Source of the DNA: Pogonophryne albipinna
Lineage: Eukaryota > Chordata > Actinopteri > Perciformes > Artedidraconidae
Direction: 5' to 3'
Assembly (NCBI GenBank): GCA_028583405.1
Contig: CM053255.1
Location: forward strand, 33,886,611-33,950,610
DNA: 64,000 nt
The notes below the pieces were generated by a model. The model was not told the origin of the DNA, made no database searches, and saw only the letters and a list, made by a program, of their open reading frames with translations. A program made the translations under genes and the position numbers. Shown here one piece after another: positions 47,819 to 63,254 of this stretch. Numbering within the stretch: the first letter of the stretch is position 1; each line of letters starts with the position of its first letter.

Positions 47819-49713
47819 CTGTGGACAGAGGGAGGCTTTATTGTTACCAGATCATCTCCTCTCTGTGATTCCTCACTAAATGAAGTCCCCCAGACTGCTG
47901 AGCTGCTCACACCCAACACTTCCGGCCGTTTGTCTCACAAGCCACCCTCTCTTTCCCTTCCATTCATCCGTTCCCCTTCCTACACCATCTTTACCCACAC
48001 CCCTACTGTACATCCCTTTTCCCTCCTCCTTTCCTGTCTCCACTATCTCTTTCTATTTAAACTGTCGCATATTTGTTGTCTCTTTCTAGGTACCGTCTTG
48101 GCGGCTTGTATTCAGAGCATGCAGAACCGCCATCCAATGTTACAGTTAGTAATTGGATCCCATTGATATCAGCCTGACTGTTCACTCAAACACTCCTCAG
48201 AGCTGGATTCATTTACTGCTGATACTAACCCATCTCCTACTGCTGCTGCTTCACAAAAATGACTTGCGAAACACGGTGTGGCTTTGTGAAGCACTCAACG
48301 AGTCTCACAAAGGTTATTTGCAAAAAAAACAGGTGAATAGGGCCTCTTGCTAACAGTGTACTGAAGTAAATAACCTCTGCATTGCTGTGGCAAGTTGTCC
48401 TCCACTGGATTTCCAAATATAGCTGTGCATAGGAACAAAGAGAACTGGATACTGCGTTGGCAGCAGGGCCCCGTTCATTTCTATGAAAATGCTCAGTTGC
48501 GCATGAAGCCAAAATGGCCTGACTGTAGATACAAAAGTACCTCAGTAATCTGGGGATCTGAACCCATAGAACCTCAGGTCTCAGCTCAGTCAGATGAATG
48601 GAGAGGCTTTAAACTCATTGTATAACATGATCTAAATAAGGACCATAAAAGTGTTTGTACTGGGAAGTTTATTTGGCTCAAAAGAAATGATGTGCTGATT
48701 TATAGAGACTACCCTGTCCAAATGTAAATCAATAGGAATACGTCTTTTTGGGCCCATGACGTCACAGACTTACATGGAAGTTGTAGTACCGCCATTTGGC
48801 CACTATCCGCTCACTTCCTGCTACTATCTACAATAATATGGAAAGCATTTAGCTACAGATGTAGCGCTTCATTTCAGACGCCTACCCGTGCGGGTCCGTG
48901 ATCTGCACGGGGTGGGCCCCTGCTGCAAAGGAAAACCCCCCCGCAGGACTTGATACGCCCCCTTGATAAATAAATGTAATTATAATGAAACCAGCTGCAA
49001 TGGATCATGGATCCACCAGGGGGAGCCGTGAAAAGCTGCCACAGTGGAACTCGTGAAATAAACAGCTGATAGATCTACAGGTATCTGATCGGATATTTGT
49101 TAAGATCCATATGTCACGGATAGGATCATATTCTGTGCTAAATAAGAGACATGTAATCATTTACAAAACATCACCATGTTTTTATTTAACAAAATAATGT
49201 TGTTTAATTCACGTAGGTGTAAGTACAAAACCATCGCTATGTTTTTTCATCAGGAAATGCAGCCCGGCTCAAACAAACGATTTTCAATCATCATCCTCAC
49301 GATTATTTAATGTATCATATGTTCGCGAATTGAAATGAATGCACTAATACATGTAGTTTAATCCACGTGAGTTTACAACAACAAAAATAATCGCTTTGTT
49401 TTTATATCACATCCGACCGGAGGAAAATGCAGCACGGCTCTCACTACCGATCATCCTATTCCCACGGGCAAACAATAATATGTACAGTGTTAATAGTTTA
49501 CTGTATTATTAGTGTCTAATATTACTGCTATAACAATCACACATTGAGTTGTTAAAATCAGACCGTTGTTTTTTTTAAACAGTCTGAATGAAACGGCAGC
49601 TCTCAGGTGATCAGGTGTGTGTTTACCAGTGTTGGGACTAACGTGTTACAAACTAACGCATTACTGTAACGTAAGCAGGTAAGCAGCAGGTATTGCCAAA
49701 GTTACAATAAACA
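47819..49713 (-). other. slc16a6 intron 3, unassigned part
   Basis: It contains an imperfect internal duplication of about 180-240 bp around 49140-49450 (TAATCCACGTGAG-like and AGGAAATGCAGC-like blocks repeat). Frames antisense to the coding exon are not genes. Confidence 0.4.
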
Positions 49714-51250
49714 CATGGCTCGACATTAATAGCGGCCTTTTTTGCTTAACAAAAACAAACACTAAACTCATGAATTCACATTATTTTCCTGTAATACTGG
49801 TATTTTGTCAAGGAGTTTTGTGAAATTGTTTCATTAACCTGTTAAGCCCTGAGCCTGTTTTTCAGGTTTCAGGCTCGAAAATACCATATCTTCCCTTCTA
49901 AAAGGGTTAAATTAATAATCTTTTTTCTCAAAGTAATGATAAACCTGTGAGTTGGATGTAGAAAAGTCAGAATCAATATAGATGTTTTTTATTTTAAAGA
50001 AAATTTAGATTGAACATAGTAAAAATCTGTAAATTATAGTGTCCGTCCAAAATATATTTTGTACTTATAGTGAAAACTAACCTTGGATGATGGGTTAGTA
50101 GACTAAAAGCTTTAGGAATCCAATGTACAACATATAATAAGTACCCTGTATCAAGATTGATGCAAAACAAGTGATATTTGACCTTTTTAGACAGATTTAG
50201 CAAAAAAAAACTCTTCTGGGGCCATTTGGGTGGATTTTCCTTATCTCTGGCCCCCCTTTGTCGATTTTGACATGTGACATCTCTTTCTGACCGTTAGAGC
50301 CAATCGAATCGAAGGGAAATCGTCCCGCACACACTCATGTTAAAAAAAAAGATGGCGTCTTCGCGCACCTGGTTTTGCTCCAGAGTGAAGCTGTCTCTAG
50401 GTCTGACATCTCAAAACCGAAAAGCAGATTTATTGCTCATGGATTATCAGAAATCATTCAATTGGATTAACCTATGGATTAACTTCAGCATCGTTTTTAT
50501 CGTTTTAATGCCATTGAAGACCACTTTTGACCAGACTACCACACAGGTGAGCCATTTTGCCGTTTTTAGCTAACTAGCTCCATATGTTTTGATGTGTGTT
50601 CTTGTTATTTTCTCCGAGAGTTCGTATCATTGAGTGATAATGAGGGTACCCATCTATTCTGTGTCTCCTCACAATGTGAAACGATGTGTTGGATGTGCAG
50701 CAAAGATAAATAATAAGGTTTTGTGAGTGAATTTCGGTGCAGTCATCTGTTAGCATTTTTCGCTCGTTGCTAATTCAGAGGCTCAGCGTTAGCATTGTGG
50801 GGTTTTTTTTGAAAAAAAAATTAAAATGATCAGTTAGATGAGTTTCTTTCCGTTACATGGATATAAAACATTCATAGTTTATTAAATGAACATGCCCTCA
50901 GACACTGTTTCCTGCAAGATGTTGCGGGAGGGCCCCGGTACCGGGGTCTCTCGGGCTTAACAGGTTAATTACCGCTCAAACAAAGCGTTTCGTGATAGTT
51001 GGGTGAAATGCAGACGGCTCCCGCGCAGATTCATATATACAGACTTTCGCGGCAACTTTTGATAAAAAGTTTTTAATACTGCCGTTAACAGGCCAAACGC
51101 CAGTAAAAGATGAGTTTCAAATAAGAGAAAGTCCCCAGAAGAGTTCAAAGAAGTGACAGGCAGTATGAGAGGTAGAGAAGAGACTCACACTAACTAACAC
51201 ACTCTTTAATGAGGCGGACAGGCAAGCGTTCTCTTGGGAGGCCGGTGTGT
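49714..51250. mobile_element. Element F (family of element B), split by a piggyBac-like element
   Basis: Left terminus CATGGCTCGACATTAATA matches the ends of elements B and C. The flanks of the inner insertion match B on both sides: GTATTTTGTCAAGG/AATTGTTTCATTAA before, and the block with GTTTTTAATACTGCCGTTAACAGGCCA after (compare 19755-19790). The right terminus was not found, so the end coordinate is approximate. Confidence 0.55.
49838..50964. mobile_element. piggyBac-like element, copy 3
   Basis: Ends CCTGTTAAGCCC and GGGCTTAACAGG, with TTAA at 49834-49837 and 50965-50968. It is 1127 bp long. Subterminal GAGCCTGTTTTTCAGGTTTC is shared with 8112-8131. The 78-residue frame at 50337-50573 sits where the other copies have a related block followed by a donor-like GGTAAGAC or GGTGAGCC, perhaps a shared non-coding exon. 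Confidence 0.87.
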
Positions 51251-51299
51251 TTACCGGTGTGTTTACCTGGGACTTTGTACAGCTAACTTCGTGGACAGA

Positions 51300-51395
51300 C
51301 GTAGAACTGCTGCTGCTCCCGTTTACTTCCAGAAACTACGATCGCTCTCTCTCTCGCTCTACACATGCACACGCCACACACATTTCGATAAAACT
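51300..51395. repeat. Interspersed repeat shared with 11490-11590
   Basis: Same block (TTACTTCCAG, CTACGATCGCTC, CGCCACACACAT). It may be part of element F or a separate repeat. Confidence 0.5.
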
Positions 51396-51559
51396 TCAGG
51401 GAGCTATTTTGTTTATTTATTAATGCTGCTGGGAGCTCACTGCATTTTTATTTGTAAAGATTCAATTAATCTAATAAATCATTTAAAAAGTCCTCTTTTA
51501 ATAATTAAACATAATAAAGGCATTTAAACAAAGTTTTGTGTTGGAGTTTGTGTTTTTTT

Positions 51560-51656
51560 TATTTAGACACCACGGTTTTCATTATTACTGCACATATATA
51601 TATCGGTTATCGGTCTCCTTGATTACTTAAAAATCGGTATTCGTATCGGCCCTGAA
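51560..51656. mobile_element. hAT-type terminus fragment
   Basis: Repeats of the ATCGGTTATCGG / AATCGGTATTCGTATCGGCC type, ending abruptly at the LINE fragment. This is the remains of an element terminus. Confidence 0.4.
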
Positions 51657-51659
51657 AAA

Positions 51660-51885
51660 TCCATGCAATCCTTAGCCCACTGAACTGCAGCCCCATCCCC
51701 CACGACTACGTCTTGAAATCCTGCCCATGAATATCACAAACAGGATCGGTGACTGGCAGAGGCCAACCCTCACCGGAAACGAGTCCGACTTACCGCCAGG
51801 CCCGGACACAGCTCTCGCTTTGGGAGAACAGAGATTCGGTGGCCCTGAGTAGAGACCTCCTCACCCTATACTCCCCCACACCACA
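51660..51885 (-). pseudogene. Degraded Rex3-like reverse transcriptase fragment
   Basis: On the - strand the blocks corresponding to GLRQGCALSPI, SDQFPVRVG and the GGGLQFGGLRI region of the copy at 5964-7220 can be followed, but with frameshifts and a deletion. No tail. Confidence 0.7.
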
Positions 51886-52250
51886 GTATCTCCCTGGGAT
51901 CCCGGTCATCAACCTTCTCCAAATCCACAATACACATATACCAAAACAAATTCCTGGTATGTGTAAACCTACTTGCTAATAAACCTATTCTGATCCTGAT
52001 TAATTAAGGAGTGGTGTGGTCTTTTTTTAGCAGGCAAGTTAGTGTGACTAACATTTCTCACTCTTATGAAAGCACTCCTGGCATCGAAATGTAAGACTTC
52101 TGATGACATTTTTTTTATGTCAATCAACCATTCCAGCTTTTAAACTCTGTATTCTTATTATTCTAAAAGGTACTTCCACTTCATAATGGGCAGCAATAAG
52201 GAATGAATGACGAAGGTCGTATTTTTCTCCCCCTAATACCGAACACTCAC
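51886..52250. other. slc16a6 intron 3, end next to exon 3
   Basis: Intronic, with the donor GTGAGTGTTC on the - strand at 52250. Nothing else is seen. Confidence 0.5.
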
Positions 52251-52379
52251 CTGGAGCAAAGGCGAATATAGCGAAAGGTTCTCCGGAGGAAGCGACAGAG
52301 GTGACGAGGGCTCGCCGTGTGGAGAAGTACTGGGCGAGGATGGTGACGGTTGGGAGGAAGGTGAAGCAGTAGCCGAGGC
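52251..52379 (-). CDS. slc16a6: Monocarboxylate transporter 7, coding exon 3
   Basis: 129 bp, phase 1 at both ends. It encodes LGYCFTFLPTVTILAQYFST followed by RRALVTSVASSGEPFAIFAF, covering helices 4-5. The YFSTRRALVTSVASSGEP segment is the second conserved signature of the SLC16 family, between helices 4 and 5. Acceptor TTTGCAG, donor CCAG/GTGAGT. Confidence 0.95.
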
Positions 52380-53091
52380 CTGCAAACAAACGAGAAGAGG
52401 AGAAGGGGACATAACATCCACTGGCCCAAATGGAAGGAACACTGCATGGCTGAGTCAAAGATCAAGGAGTCAGGTCCATCCTTTGTCAAAGGTGGCCGGC
52501 TGTGTGAGATGATTCAGCTTTGCTACCGCTACTGCTGCAAGACAAAAGGCATGTAAAGACAAAAAAAGGGAGAGAGGGGAAAGGTTTTTAAGTTAGCTGC
52601 GGTCCATTTCAGAGGCAATTTATTCCACCTATTTCATTATCATCCAATCCAATTTCATTCAACTTATTAATTCACTCCTCTTCAGCCCCTTCCTGTTCCG
52701 ACAATTGTGATCTGAAAGGGAATTTTATGCTTTCCGCTGCGGTGTGAACAGGAAAAAACGGTGCTTTTCAGGCTCTAGCTCCGAACCGGCCCTGGTACCG
52801 CGTTGGTGTGAAAGCCCCATCAGTCATGGACAGTTATGGAAGAAACAGATGTGGTTGTTAACACTGCTAGGAGCCCTTTTAGTTCATTTATGACCAGTGG
52901 TGGACTTATTACCTCCTACCGTGGTATAAAGTAGCAGGAAACTGAAATACTAAAGCAAAGTACCTCAAATTGTATGAGCATAACAGTCATACTGCAAGGA
53001 TACACAAAGCCAGAAACACACATAAACGGACGGATGGATAGATGATGGATGGATGGATAGATATCATATGTATGATAGATATGTTAAGTAC
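52380..53091 (-). other. slc16a6 intron 2
   Basis: GT-AG intron with a short GGAT-type tetranucleotide run at 53030-53065. No element is recognised. Confidence 0.6.
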
Positions 53092-53235
53092 CTGAGATAA
53101 CTCCAATGGTGACATACATCTGGTTGATGGACCTGGTGAAGGCAGAGCTGATGGTGCCCAGGCTGATGAGCAGGCCTCCCACCATCACCACTGAGCGGTG
53201 GCCAAAGCGGTTGCTTAGTATCGTGGCGAGGGGGG
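53092..53235 (-). CDS. slc16a6: Monocarboxylate transporter 7, coding exon 2
   Basis: 144 bp, phase 1 at both ends. It encodes APLATILSNRFGHRSVVMVG followed by GLLISLGTISSAFTRSINQM and YVTIGVISG. It covers the helix 2-3 hairpin, with the NRFGHR loop that is the major-facilitator helix 2-3 motif. Acceptor TGCAAACCAG, donor TCTCAG/GTACTT. Confidence 0.95.
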
Positions 53236-53801
53236 CTGGTTTGCACAAAAAAAAATATGAGTTGCACAAAACCATGACGTGGCCTCTGACCAATAAATAG
53301 TGGACATGTGTATGTGCACAAAATACACCTGGTTACTCAAAGATGACTGGACAACATGTTTACATGCAGCGTAATAACCTGCATAAATCAACATTTAAAT
53401 GCAGCAGGTCAGAAGCATATCACACATTTGCAGACTTTCATGCCTTCTTCTCTCTATGTGTCTTTAATAGCGTGTGCATGGGTAAGGCTGGCGTCACACT
53501 GTCCCGAAATTGACACCAGATGGACACACAAATATGGAATTGTGAATTTCGCACGAAGATGGCCCCGAAGTTGGTCAACGGCCAAGCAACAGCCGAAGCA
53601 AGTACGATGCCTACAGAAGGCCACACGGTGGCACTCGAACCACACACTCCGTCATGTTGTTTCCATAGCAACAACAACTTTGTGTCAACAGCGTAAACTC
53701 GCCTTCAAAAATAAAAGCATCTAAATAAAACAGGAAGTTAACCTAAATTACATTTAAGACATACAACTGCAACGAAAGTAACAAAAACAATGTAATATCC
53801 T

Positions 53802-55110
53802 CAGTGCATGACATTAAGGATTTTGGGAGATGGCCCTGTGGGCCATCTAAGCTAATTTACAGATGGCCCTGAGCCCAATAGAGATTGCCCTGAAAAATGC
53901 GCGCGGACGAAATTACGCACGCAGGGTTTGGGGGGCCTCCCCCTAGAACATTTAGATTTGTGCAGGTCTTAGATGCTGTCTGGTGCATTCTCTAGACTAA
54001 ATTATAAGATGAACCACCACAATATTATATTGTACAATTTCAATTTTATTCTTCATTTCATTTCTTGTTTGTGTTTGCTCGCTTGCATGCCCTGCATATA
54101 AGAAATACTTAAGTTGTTGGTCAAGACACTTTCCATCTGATGAAGGCAAATGCCTTCCCAGATGTAAAAAAGTAGAAAACATTACATTCAGTTATAACTG
54201 CCAAAACAAACATTATTTACACTATTATGGCCCCTGTTAAAAATGTTTGTAATGTTATCTACTGTAAGTTGGTCGAACGAATGCCTCCTCATCCGGAAGC
54301 TGACCGAGCAGACCCGAGTAGCAGTCGAGAGGAGCCGAGCGCATCCGCCAAGCACACAAAATGGTGACGTCAGAGTTCCTGTTAGCCGGCAAATCTAAAT
54401 CTCTTCGGTCAAAATAATTTCCCTTTAGCACAATACCGCTTCAGTTGGGCCACGTATGTGACAGACAAGAAGAGTATGTGACAGACAAGAAGAGTATGTG
54501 ACAGACAAGAAGAGTATGTGACAGACAAGAATAGTCAATTCTAATGTCTAACACTTCATGTGGAGAAAGAGATGTCCTGTATGGGTTGATTGTGCGTTGA
54601 TCTGTTGGTAATGCCTCGGGGTTCCGGTGGGCATGTAAACAAATGCATAATGCTGCGCTATACTTTGTGGCCTCACCCAGTTGCATAGCGACACTTATTG
54701 TGTAGGTGTCTTTTAATAAGCAGGTAGTCATATCATTAGCTAGAACTAGCTGGATCTGATCGATATGGACATAAACGCGAGTGAAGTCTAATCTGACGGG
54801 AGAGAGAGATCAGCTGCTGCTGACGAGTCGACACGCAGCTCTGCATGATCACATGCAGCGGTGAGCGGAACAAAACCCACACTTCAGGTTAGAATATCAC
54901 ACGTAGCTATTTTAATGACCTCTCAAACTACCGTAACTAGTTATAGATATGTTTAGTTTTACTGTCGGGTCACTCATTACTGGATCCGCGAGCTGCATGA
55001 TACTGGCATAATAGATTGCCCGATCGGGCAACCAGCAGGTGAGGCTTCATTGCCCGAGCTAAATACTAGATGGCCCCGGGCCATCGGGCAGTCCTTAATG
55101 TCGAGCCCTG
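53802..55110. mobile_element. DNA element C: CAG...CTG termini, exact 6-bp target duplication
   Basis: Left CAGTGCATGACATTAAGGA, right TCCTTAATGTCGAGCCCTG. TATCCT flanks both sides (53796-53801, 55111-55116) and occurs once at the empty site (1606-1611). Subterminal GATGGCCC and GGGCCATC pairs lie at both ends (e.g. 53828-53850 and 55067-55088). It is 1309 bp long. No coding remnant is recognised. Confidence 0.8.
54455..54532. repeat. 20-bp tandem repeat, 4 copies
   Basis: Unit TATGTGACAGACAAGAAGAG, nearly perfect, inside element C. Confidence 0.93.
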
Positions 55111-55430
55111 TATCCTTTTCAGTTTCACAGAACACAAATTGTACTATGATACGATGGCTACACGACGGCATTGCGAGGGCTTCACGTAGTCGTGTTGCCT
55201 TCCTAAGACAATCAGGCAGCTTCTTGTTTCCTTCGTATTGTCTTCGTGAGGCGAAAAATGCCCGATGGCACCGATGATCACACGAAGTAAAGACGAAGAT
55301 GAACCTTCGCAAGGTCTTTCGGCAATTCTTTGGCATGCCAAAGATTATGCCACCGCTCACGAAATTGCTGCCGGAGCCTGAGAAACTCCACCGGCGGTCA
55401 TACGATGCAGGGCCGGCTCTAGACAATTTG

Positions 55431-55678
55431 CAGCCCTAGGCGAGATTTGAGCTGGCGCCCCAGCCAGAGAATCGTACAATAGAAAATATAAAGATCAATA
55501 GAGTATCCAAGGAATACACAATAGAATGGGGGGTGGACGTCACATCCTCTAGGGGGGTCCGGGGGTATTTTAAAGTAAAATGCTTCAATCTGGTGCACTT
55601 TGAGCAGAATCACTACTAGATCTAGGAGGTACAACTCTAAACACCCATCTGAAAACGATCGGGGTACATTTTATTAAT

Positions 55679-55710
<32 letters not shown>

Positions 55711-56389
55711 CTGGTGTCAGACAGACTCAGTGGTAAGGCCACAGCTGTTCCTCACAGCACAAAGCTGTATTTTACAAATGTCACATTTTCATGTGCGAAG
55801 ACAGACCTAATGAGTCTGAGGTGATGAAGTTACAGTTGTAGTTTCTGTTAAACATTGAATATCTCAAATGATCTCATTTAGTTGATCAATGCTGACTTTA
55901 TCAGCAGAAAATGAATCAGCAACTAAGTAAGTCAAGCAGAAATTACTCGTGGTTCATAGTCAAATGAATGACAATGAGTAATGATAAAGCACACAGTGGT
56001 GTGAAGAGGTGTTAATATATGGATATTATCCTGCTGAATTAAATAAAAAACATTGTATACGTTTGTTTGCCACTGATTTAATATTTCTGCAATATTCTAA
56101 AACCAAAGAAAACATTTAATTGCTTTTTGTGGAGGGAGCCTTTGTGATGCTAATGTCCCGGTCAGCCTACACAGATATGTCATCACTACTAATCTCTTAG
56201 CATGATGAAAGCAATCATTGGATGCAGCCCTGTCCGGAGTAATGAGCTCTCCTCCAATGTGCCGCTCTGCTGGCTGTCACAGCTTTACTCTCTCTGAATA
56301 AAGTCTTTGTATTGCACATGTCTGCCAGTGTAAGAAGCAGATTACAAACTAAACTGAAAGAAAGGAAACGTGTGAGGGAAGTGACTGAC
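55431..56389 (-). other. slc16a6 intron 1, unassigned part
   Basis: It holds a (CT)n run at 55679-55706. Nothing else is recognised before the donor of coding exon 1. Confidence 0.45.
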
Positions 56390-56637
56390 CAGTGAAGGTG
56401 AAGATAAAGACACAGATGGAGAAGACCCATGACACCCGGCTGTTGCTCTCTCCAAACTCCTCCATCAGATCCTGGAGGAAGACACCCAGGCTCTTCAGGG
56501 CCCCATAGGTGCAGACCTCCACCAGGAAGAAGGCCAGGGCCACAGCCCAGCCCCAGCCGCCATCAGGTACCTCTGGGTAAACATTTGCAGCCAAACAGTG
56601 CTGGAAATAGGGCCCCCTCATGGCAACAGCACGCCAC
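56390..56637 (-). CDS. slc16a6: Monocarboxylate transporter 7, first coding exon
   Basis: SLC16A6 is a proton-linked type of 12-helix plasma-membrane transporter; from the literature, zebrafish Slc16a6a exports ketone bodies from liver. The exon starts with an acceptor (CTTCCTCCAG) and 16 bases of 5' UTR, then ATG at 56621-56619. The protein begins [20 protein letters not shown], followed by [20 protein letters not shown]. The PDGGWGWAV block before helix 1 is the first SLC16 signature. [19 protein letters not shown] sequence and GESNSRVSW mark MCT7 within the family. 77 codons plus one base; donor ACTG/GTCAGT. An untranslated first exon must lie upstream and was not located. Together the five exons give 559 residues against 523 in human as I recall. 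Confidence 0.95.
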
Positions 56638-60060
<3,423 letters not shown>

Positions 60061-60063
60061 CTG

Positions 60064-60210
60064 TCCGCTGCATCGACACACTGTAGAACACACACACCTA
60101 CACACTGTACAACACACACCTACACACTGTACCACACACACACACACCTGCACACTGTACCACACACACCTACACCACACACACCTACACACTGTACCAC
60201 ACACATGCGC
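60064..60210. repeat. Minisatellite, ~20-24-bp units rich in CA
   Basis: Repeats of CACACCTACACACTGTACCA with variable (AC)n length, about six copies. Confidence 0.85.
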
Positions 60211-61275
60211 ATACAGTTCCTAAAACAGGCTACAGCCGTTGTGTATTTTATTATGTGAAGCACTAAATGGTCTTAGAAAAATATCGACTCTTTGTTTGTA
60301 GATATCTATAAACTAAAGCAAAAAAAGAGAGTAGGCCTGTTATACTGAGTGATATATATTGTACACTGCTCTGCTTTCTGCGGACCTCACAGCTGTTCTC
60401 ACTGGAAACATCGCGTTTGCGATGAAAGCAGTTTCTAAAATAATATCCAGGGGATGCATGCAGAGCTGTCATTGGCTGAGATAAGTCCGGCCGTGTGTCA
60501 CGCCTCCAGAAATGTTTCATAGGGGTGGCCAAATGGGGCCACTGAAAATCTTGGGGTGGCCCACCAAAACCAAGAATTTAATTGTTGTAAAAGTATAGAC
60601 TAGATGAAAACAATGGCAAAGAGAATCACCTACTGATATACTTTGGTTTCTTATTTTACATTTTCTGATACTATTAATCTGAAGTGAATATAATATGGAT
60701 AGTTAACATCTTACTTCAAACAACATTTAAAAGAACCTTGTTTACATGTGTTGGTGATTTATTGTTTTGTTTTTTATATATGCTAGTTGTTCTTTCCTTT
60801 TAAAAAGACAAATACAGCTTAATCTAAATAAGTTCCTTTATTGTAAGGCACAAAATGTTCAGCATCCTCAACACATACAATACACAACATGTTCTTCAGT
60901 TGTATTATGTCTCTAGGTTATAAATAGTTTTAGAACAAAGCTGTTTGTGTCACACTGGGATCAAAGATGATTGGCATGACTTTATTAAATCAAGTTTTAA
61001 AACATGACTATTTTATTTCAACAGAACCCAAAAACACAAGGGGTATAAAATGGGATATACATACTGTGATTGAACACAAAAACACCATCTATTATTGACC
61101 TTTATAGCAAATTCAAAACATTATAAATGATACAAAACACCACCTTTTAGTATTAGACAGAAAATAGGTGACGAGCAGCGACGTGCAGTCAGGGGAGGCA
61201 GGGGAGGCAGAGCCTCACCTGTCATACTCCAATGTAACGGAAAAACAACTAAAGAAAAACTAAATAGTAATAATA
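60211..61275. other. Unassigned AT-rich sequence
   Basis: It includes GGCAGGGGAGGCAGAGCCTC (about 61198), which resembles 63360-63400, so a repeat may run from about 61165 to 63430 around the LINE. Confidence 0.35.
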
Positions 61276-61279
61276 ATAA

Positions 61280-61890
61280 TTAAAGCTGCAAGCAGCGTTG
61301 AGCGGGTCTTCGACGCTCCGCAGGCTGTTGTCCGCACGTCGACGTGTGTGTAGGTGTCTCGAGGACTCGACCGTTGGCAAACGTGGGAAGTTTCAGGCCG
61401 ATCGGACAATGTTTTTGAGTTACAGCAGTAACACAAACATTGTGTTTCATGGCGGGTGATCTGTCGACATGGCAACGGCATTTGATGACACCCCATAATA
61501 TGCTTAGATGTGTTGAGGGCTGCATCGTTATCAAACCTGTGAAGTGTTGTGCCGTTTGGAGCATATTAACTGGAGTTATGAGAAAACCGTGTTTCACGGC
61601 GACCATTTTGTTACCATAGCAACGACATTTGAAGAAATCTCAAAACTGACACATAAATGTCTCGAGGGCTTGACGGTTAGCACACATGTACAGTTTGAAC
61701 AGTTTTTGACCATTTACACAGGACTTATAGCAATATCGTGCTTAACGGCGAGGTGTGTGTTGCCATGGCAACAGCTTTTGGGCATATTGAGGTGTTGAGG
61801 GCCGGACCATTAGCCATCATATGAAATCTGGTGACGTTTGGACGTTTTTCCATTGAGTTAGGACAACACCGTGTTTCATGGCAACATTTT
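61280..61890. repeat. Interspersed repeat with degenerate internal ~150-bp units
   Basis: Begins TTAAAGCTGCAAGCAGCGTT, a start I know from many fish genomes. Internal motifs recur: CATGGCAAC or CATAGCAAC (61468, 61613, 61754, 61877), GTGTTTCATGGC or GTGTTTCACGGC, and CTCGAGGRCT-type blocks. Class unknown. The LINE starts where it breaks off. Confidence 0.6.
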
Positions 61891-61892
61891 GT

Positions 61893-62940
61893 GGGAATCA
61901 GTGGTACTGCTCTAGATTGGTTTAAGTCGTATCTGTCTGAAAGAAGTTTTAATGTAAATCTTAATGAATTTACTTCCTCCTCTGCTCCTCTCCCATACGG
62001 GGTACCCCAAGGCTCCATTCTTGGGCCGATTTTATTTTCCCTGTACCTGCTCCCCCTGGGCGCTATCATTAAGAAATATGGTGTCTCATTTCATTTTTAT
62101 GCAGATGACTCGCAAATCTACATGCCCCTGAAAATAAATGACCCAAACCCTCAGCAACGTCTGTCCGACTGTCTGCAGGACATCAGAGCCTGGATGGCCT
62201 TGAACTTTTTAAAATTCAATGAAAAAAAGACAGAGGTCATAATATTTGGACCCAGTGGTGGCCCCGACGCCCCGCCTGTGCTGGATTCTCTTGTCCCATA
62301 TGTGAAACCCATTGTCACAAACCTGGGTGTACGGATTGATCGTGATTTTAAACTAGACAAACAGATTAACTCTGTGGTCAAATCCAGCTTCTTTCAGCTA
62401 AGACTTTTAGCAAAGGTCAAGCCTTTCCTTTCTTTTAATGACTTTGAGAAAGTAATACACTGTTTTATATCCACTAAACTGGATTACTGCAATGCTCTTT
62501 ATATTGGAGTGACTAAGGCTTCCCTGTCACGCCTACAGCTGGTCCAGAATGCTGCTGCACGCCTCCTTACAAGGACAGGCAGGCGTGAACATATTACGCC
62601 TGTACTCGCCTCTTTACACTGGCTACCAGTCCATTTTAGAATACAGTTTAAAATGTTGCTGTTCGCATACAAGGCCCTGAACGGTTTAGCCCCACCGTAC
62701 CTGGCAGATCTTTTAAAACCATACACACCCACACGGTCACTGAGGTCGGCTGACAGACTCCTTCTGGTAGTCCCAAAATCAAGGCTAAAGCAGCGAGGAG
62801 ATAGAGCCTTTGCTGTTGCAGCTCCAAAGTTATGGAACGAATTACCCCTCCAGGTTAGACTTGCTCCAACTCTGCCTGTTTTTAAATCTCGTTTAAAAAC
62901 CCACTTATTTTCCCTGGCTTTTACTGTAAATACCAGGTGA
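61893..62940 (+). CDS. LINE reverse transcriptase, C-terminal part
   Basis: About 349 residues of LINE protein; the first ~20 codons of the open frame (61831-61892) are unrelated host repeat. Motifs: GTALDWFKSYLSERSF, YGVPQGSILGPILFSLYLLP, the intact catalytic FYADDSQIYM, LNFLKFNEKKTEVIIFGP, then LASLHWLPVHFRIQFKMLLF, and PVFKSRLKTHLFSLAF near the end. The endonuclease and the first palm Asp block are missing through 5' truncation, so it is not functional alone. The frame itself has no stops. Confidence 0.88.
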
Positions 62941-63200
62941 CACTTGTGCTTTTAAATGTGGTTTTTATTTATTTATTTTTTACCTTACTAGTGTTTTGTA
63001 TTGTTTTTACGTCATATTGGTGAGTTTTTCAGTCGGTGGCTTCTGATCTGGTTTCATTGTCTTGTGTATTACATTTGTTTCATGTCCTGTCTGTTTTTAT
63101 GTATTTATGCTATGTTTTTATACAGTTGTTGATGTACAGCACTTTGTTCAACTCTGTTGTTTTTAAATGTGCTATATAAATAAAATGGATTGGATTGGAT
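61893..63200 (+). mobile_element. L2-type LINE, 5'-truncated, with (TGGAT)n tail
   Basis: Starts abruptly inside the reverse-transcriptase frame and ends ATATAAATAAAATGGATTGG and a short TGGAT repeat. Short-repeat tails are usual for L2-clade LINEs. A different family from the L2-type copy at 20001-21896. Confidence 0.8.
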
Positions 63201-63254
63201 TGAAAATCAGCAAATTGGCCGAGCTCCGCTACAACTACATGGGAGTGAGGCAGG

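Larger units (their letters stand above)
53480..55430. repeat. Interspersed repeat X, copy interrupted by element C
   Basis: 53480-53801 and 55111-55430 are the two halves of a repeat also present at 1445-1660. The halves carry inverted motifs (CGTCACACTGTCCC-like at the left, GTGCCATCGG/ACACGAAG-like at the right). Class unknown; it lies in slc16a6 intron 1. Confidence 0.6.

Noticed and set aside
53041..53065. Rex3 tail at the (GGAT)n run in slc16a6 intron 2
   Set aside because: No LINE sequence adjoins it; it is only a short tetranucleotide repeat.
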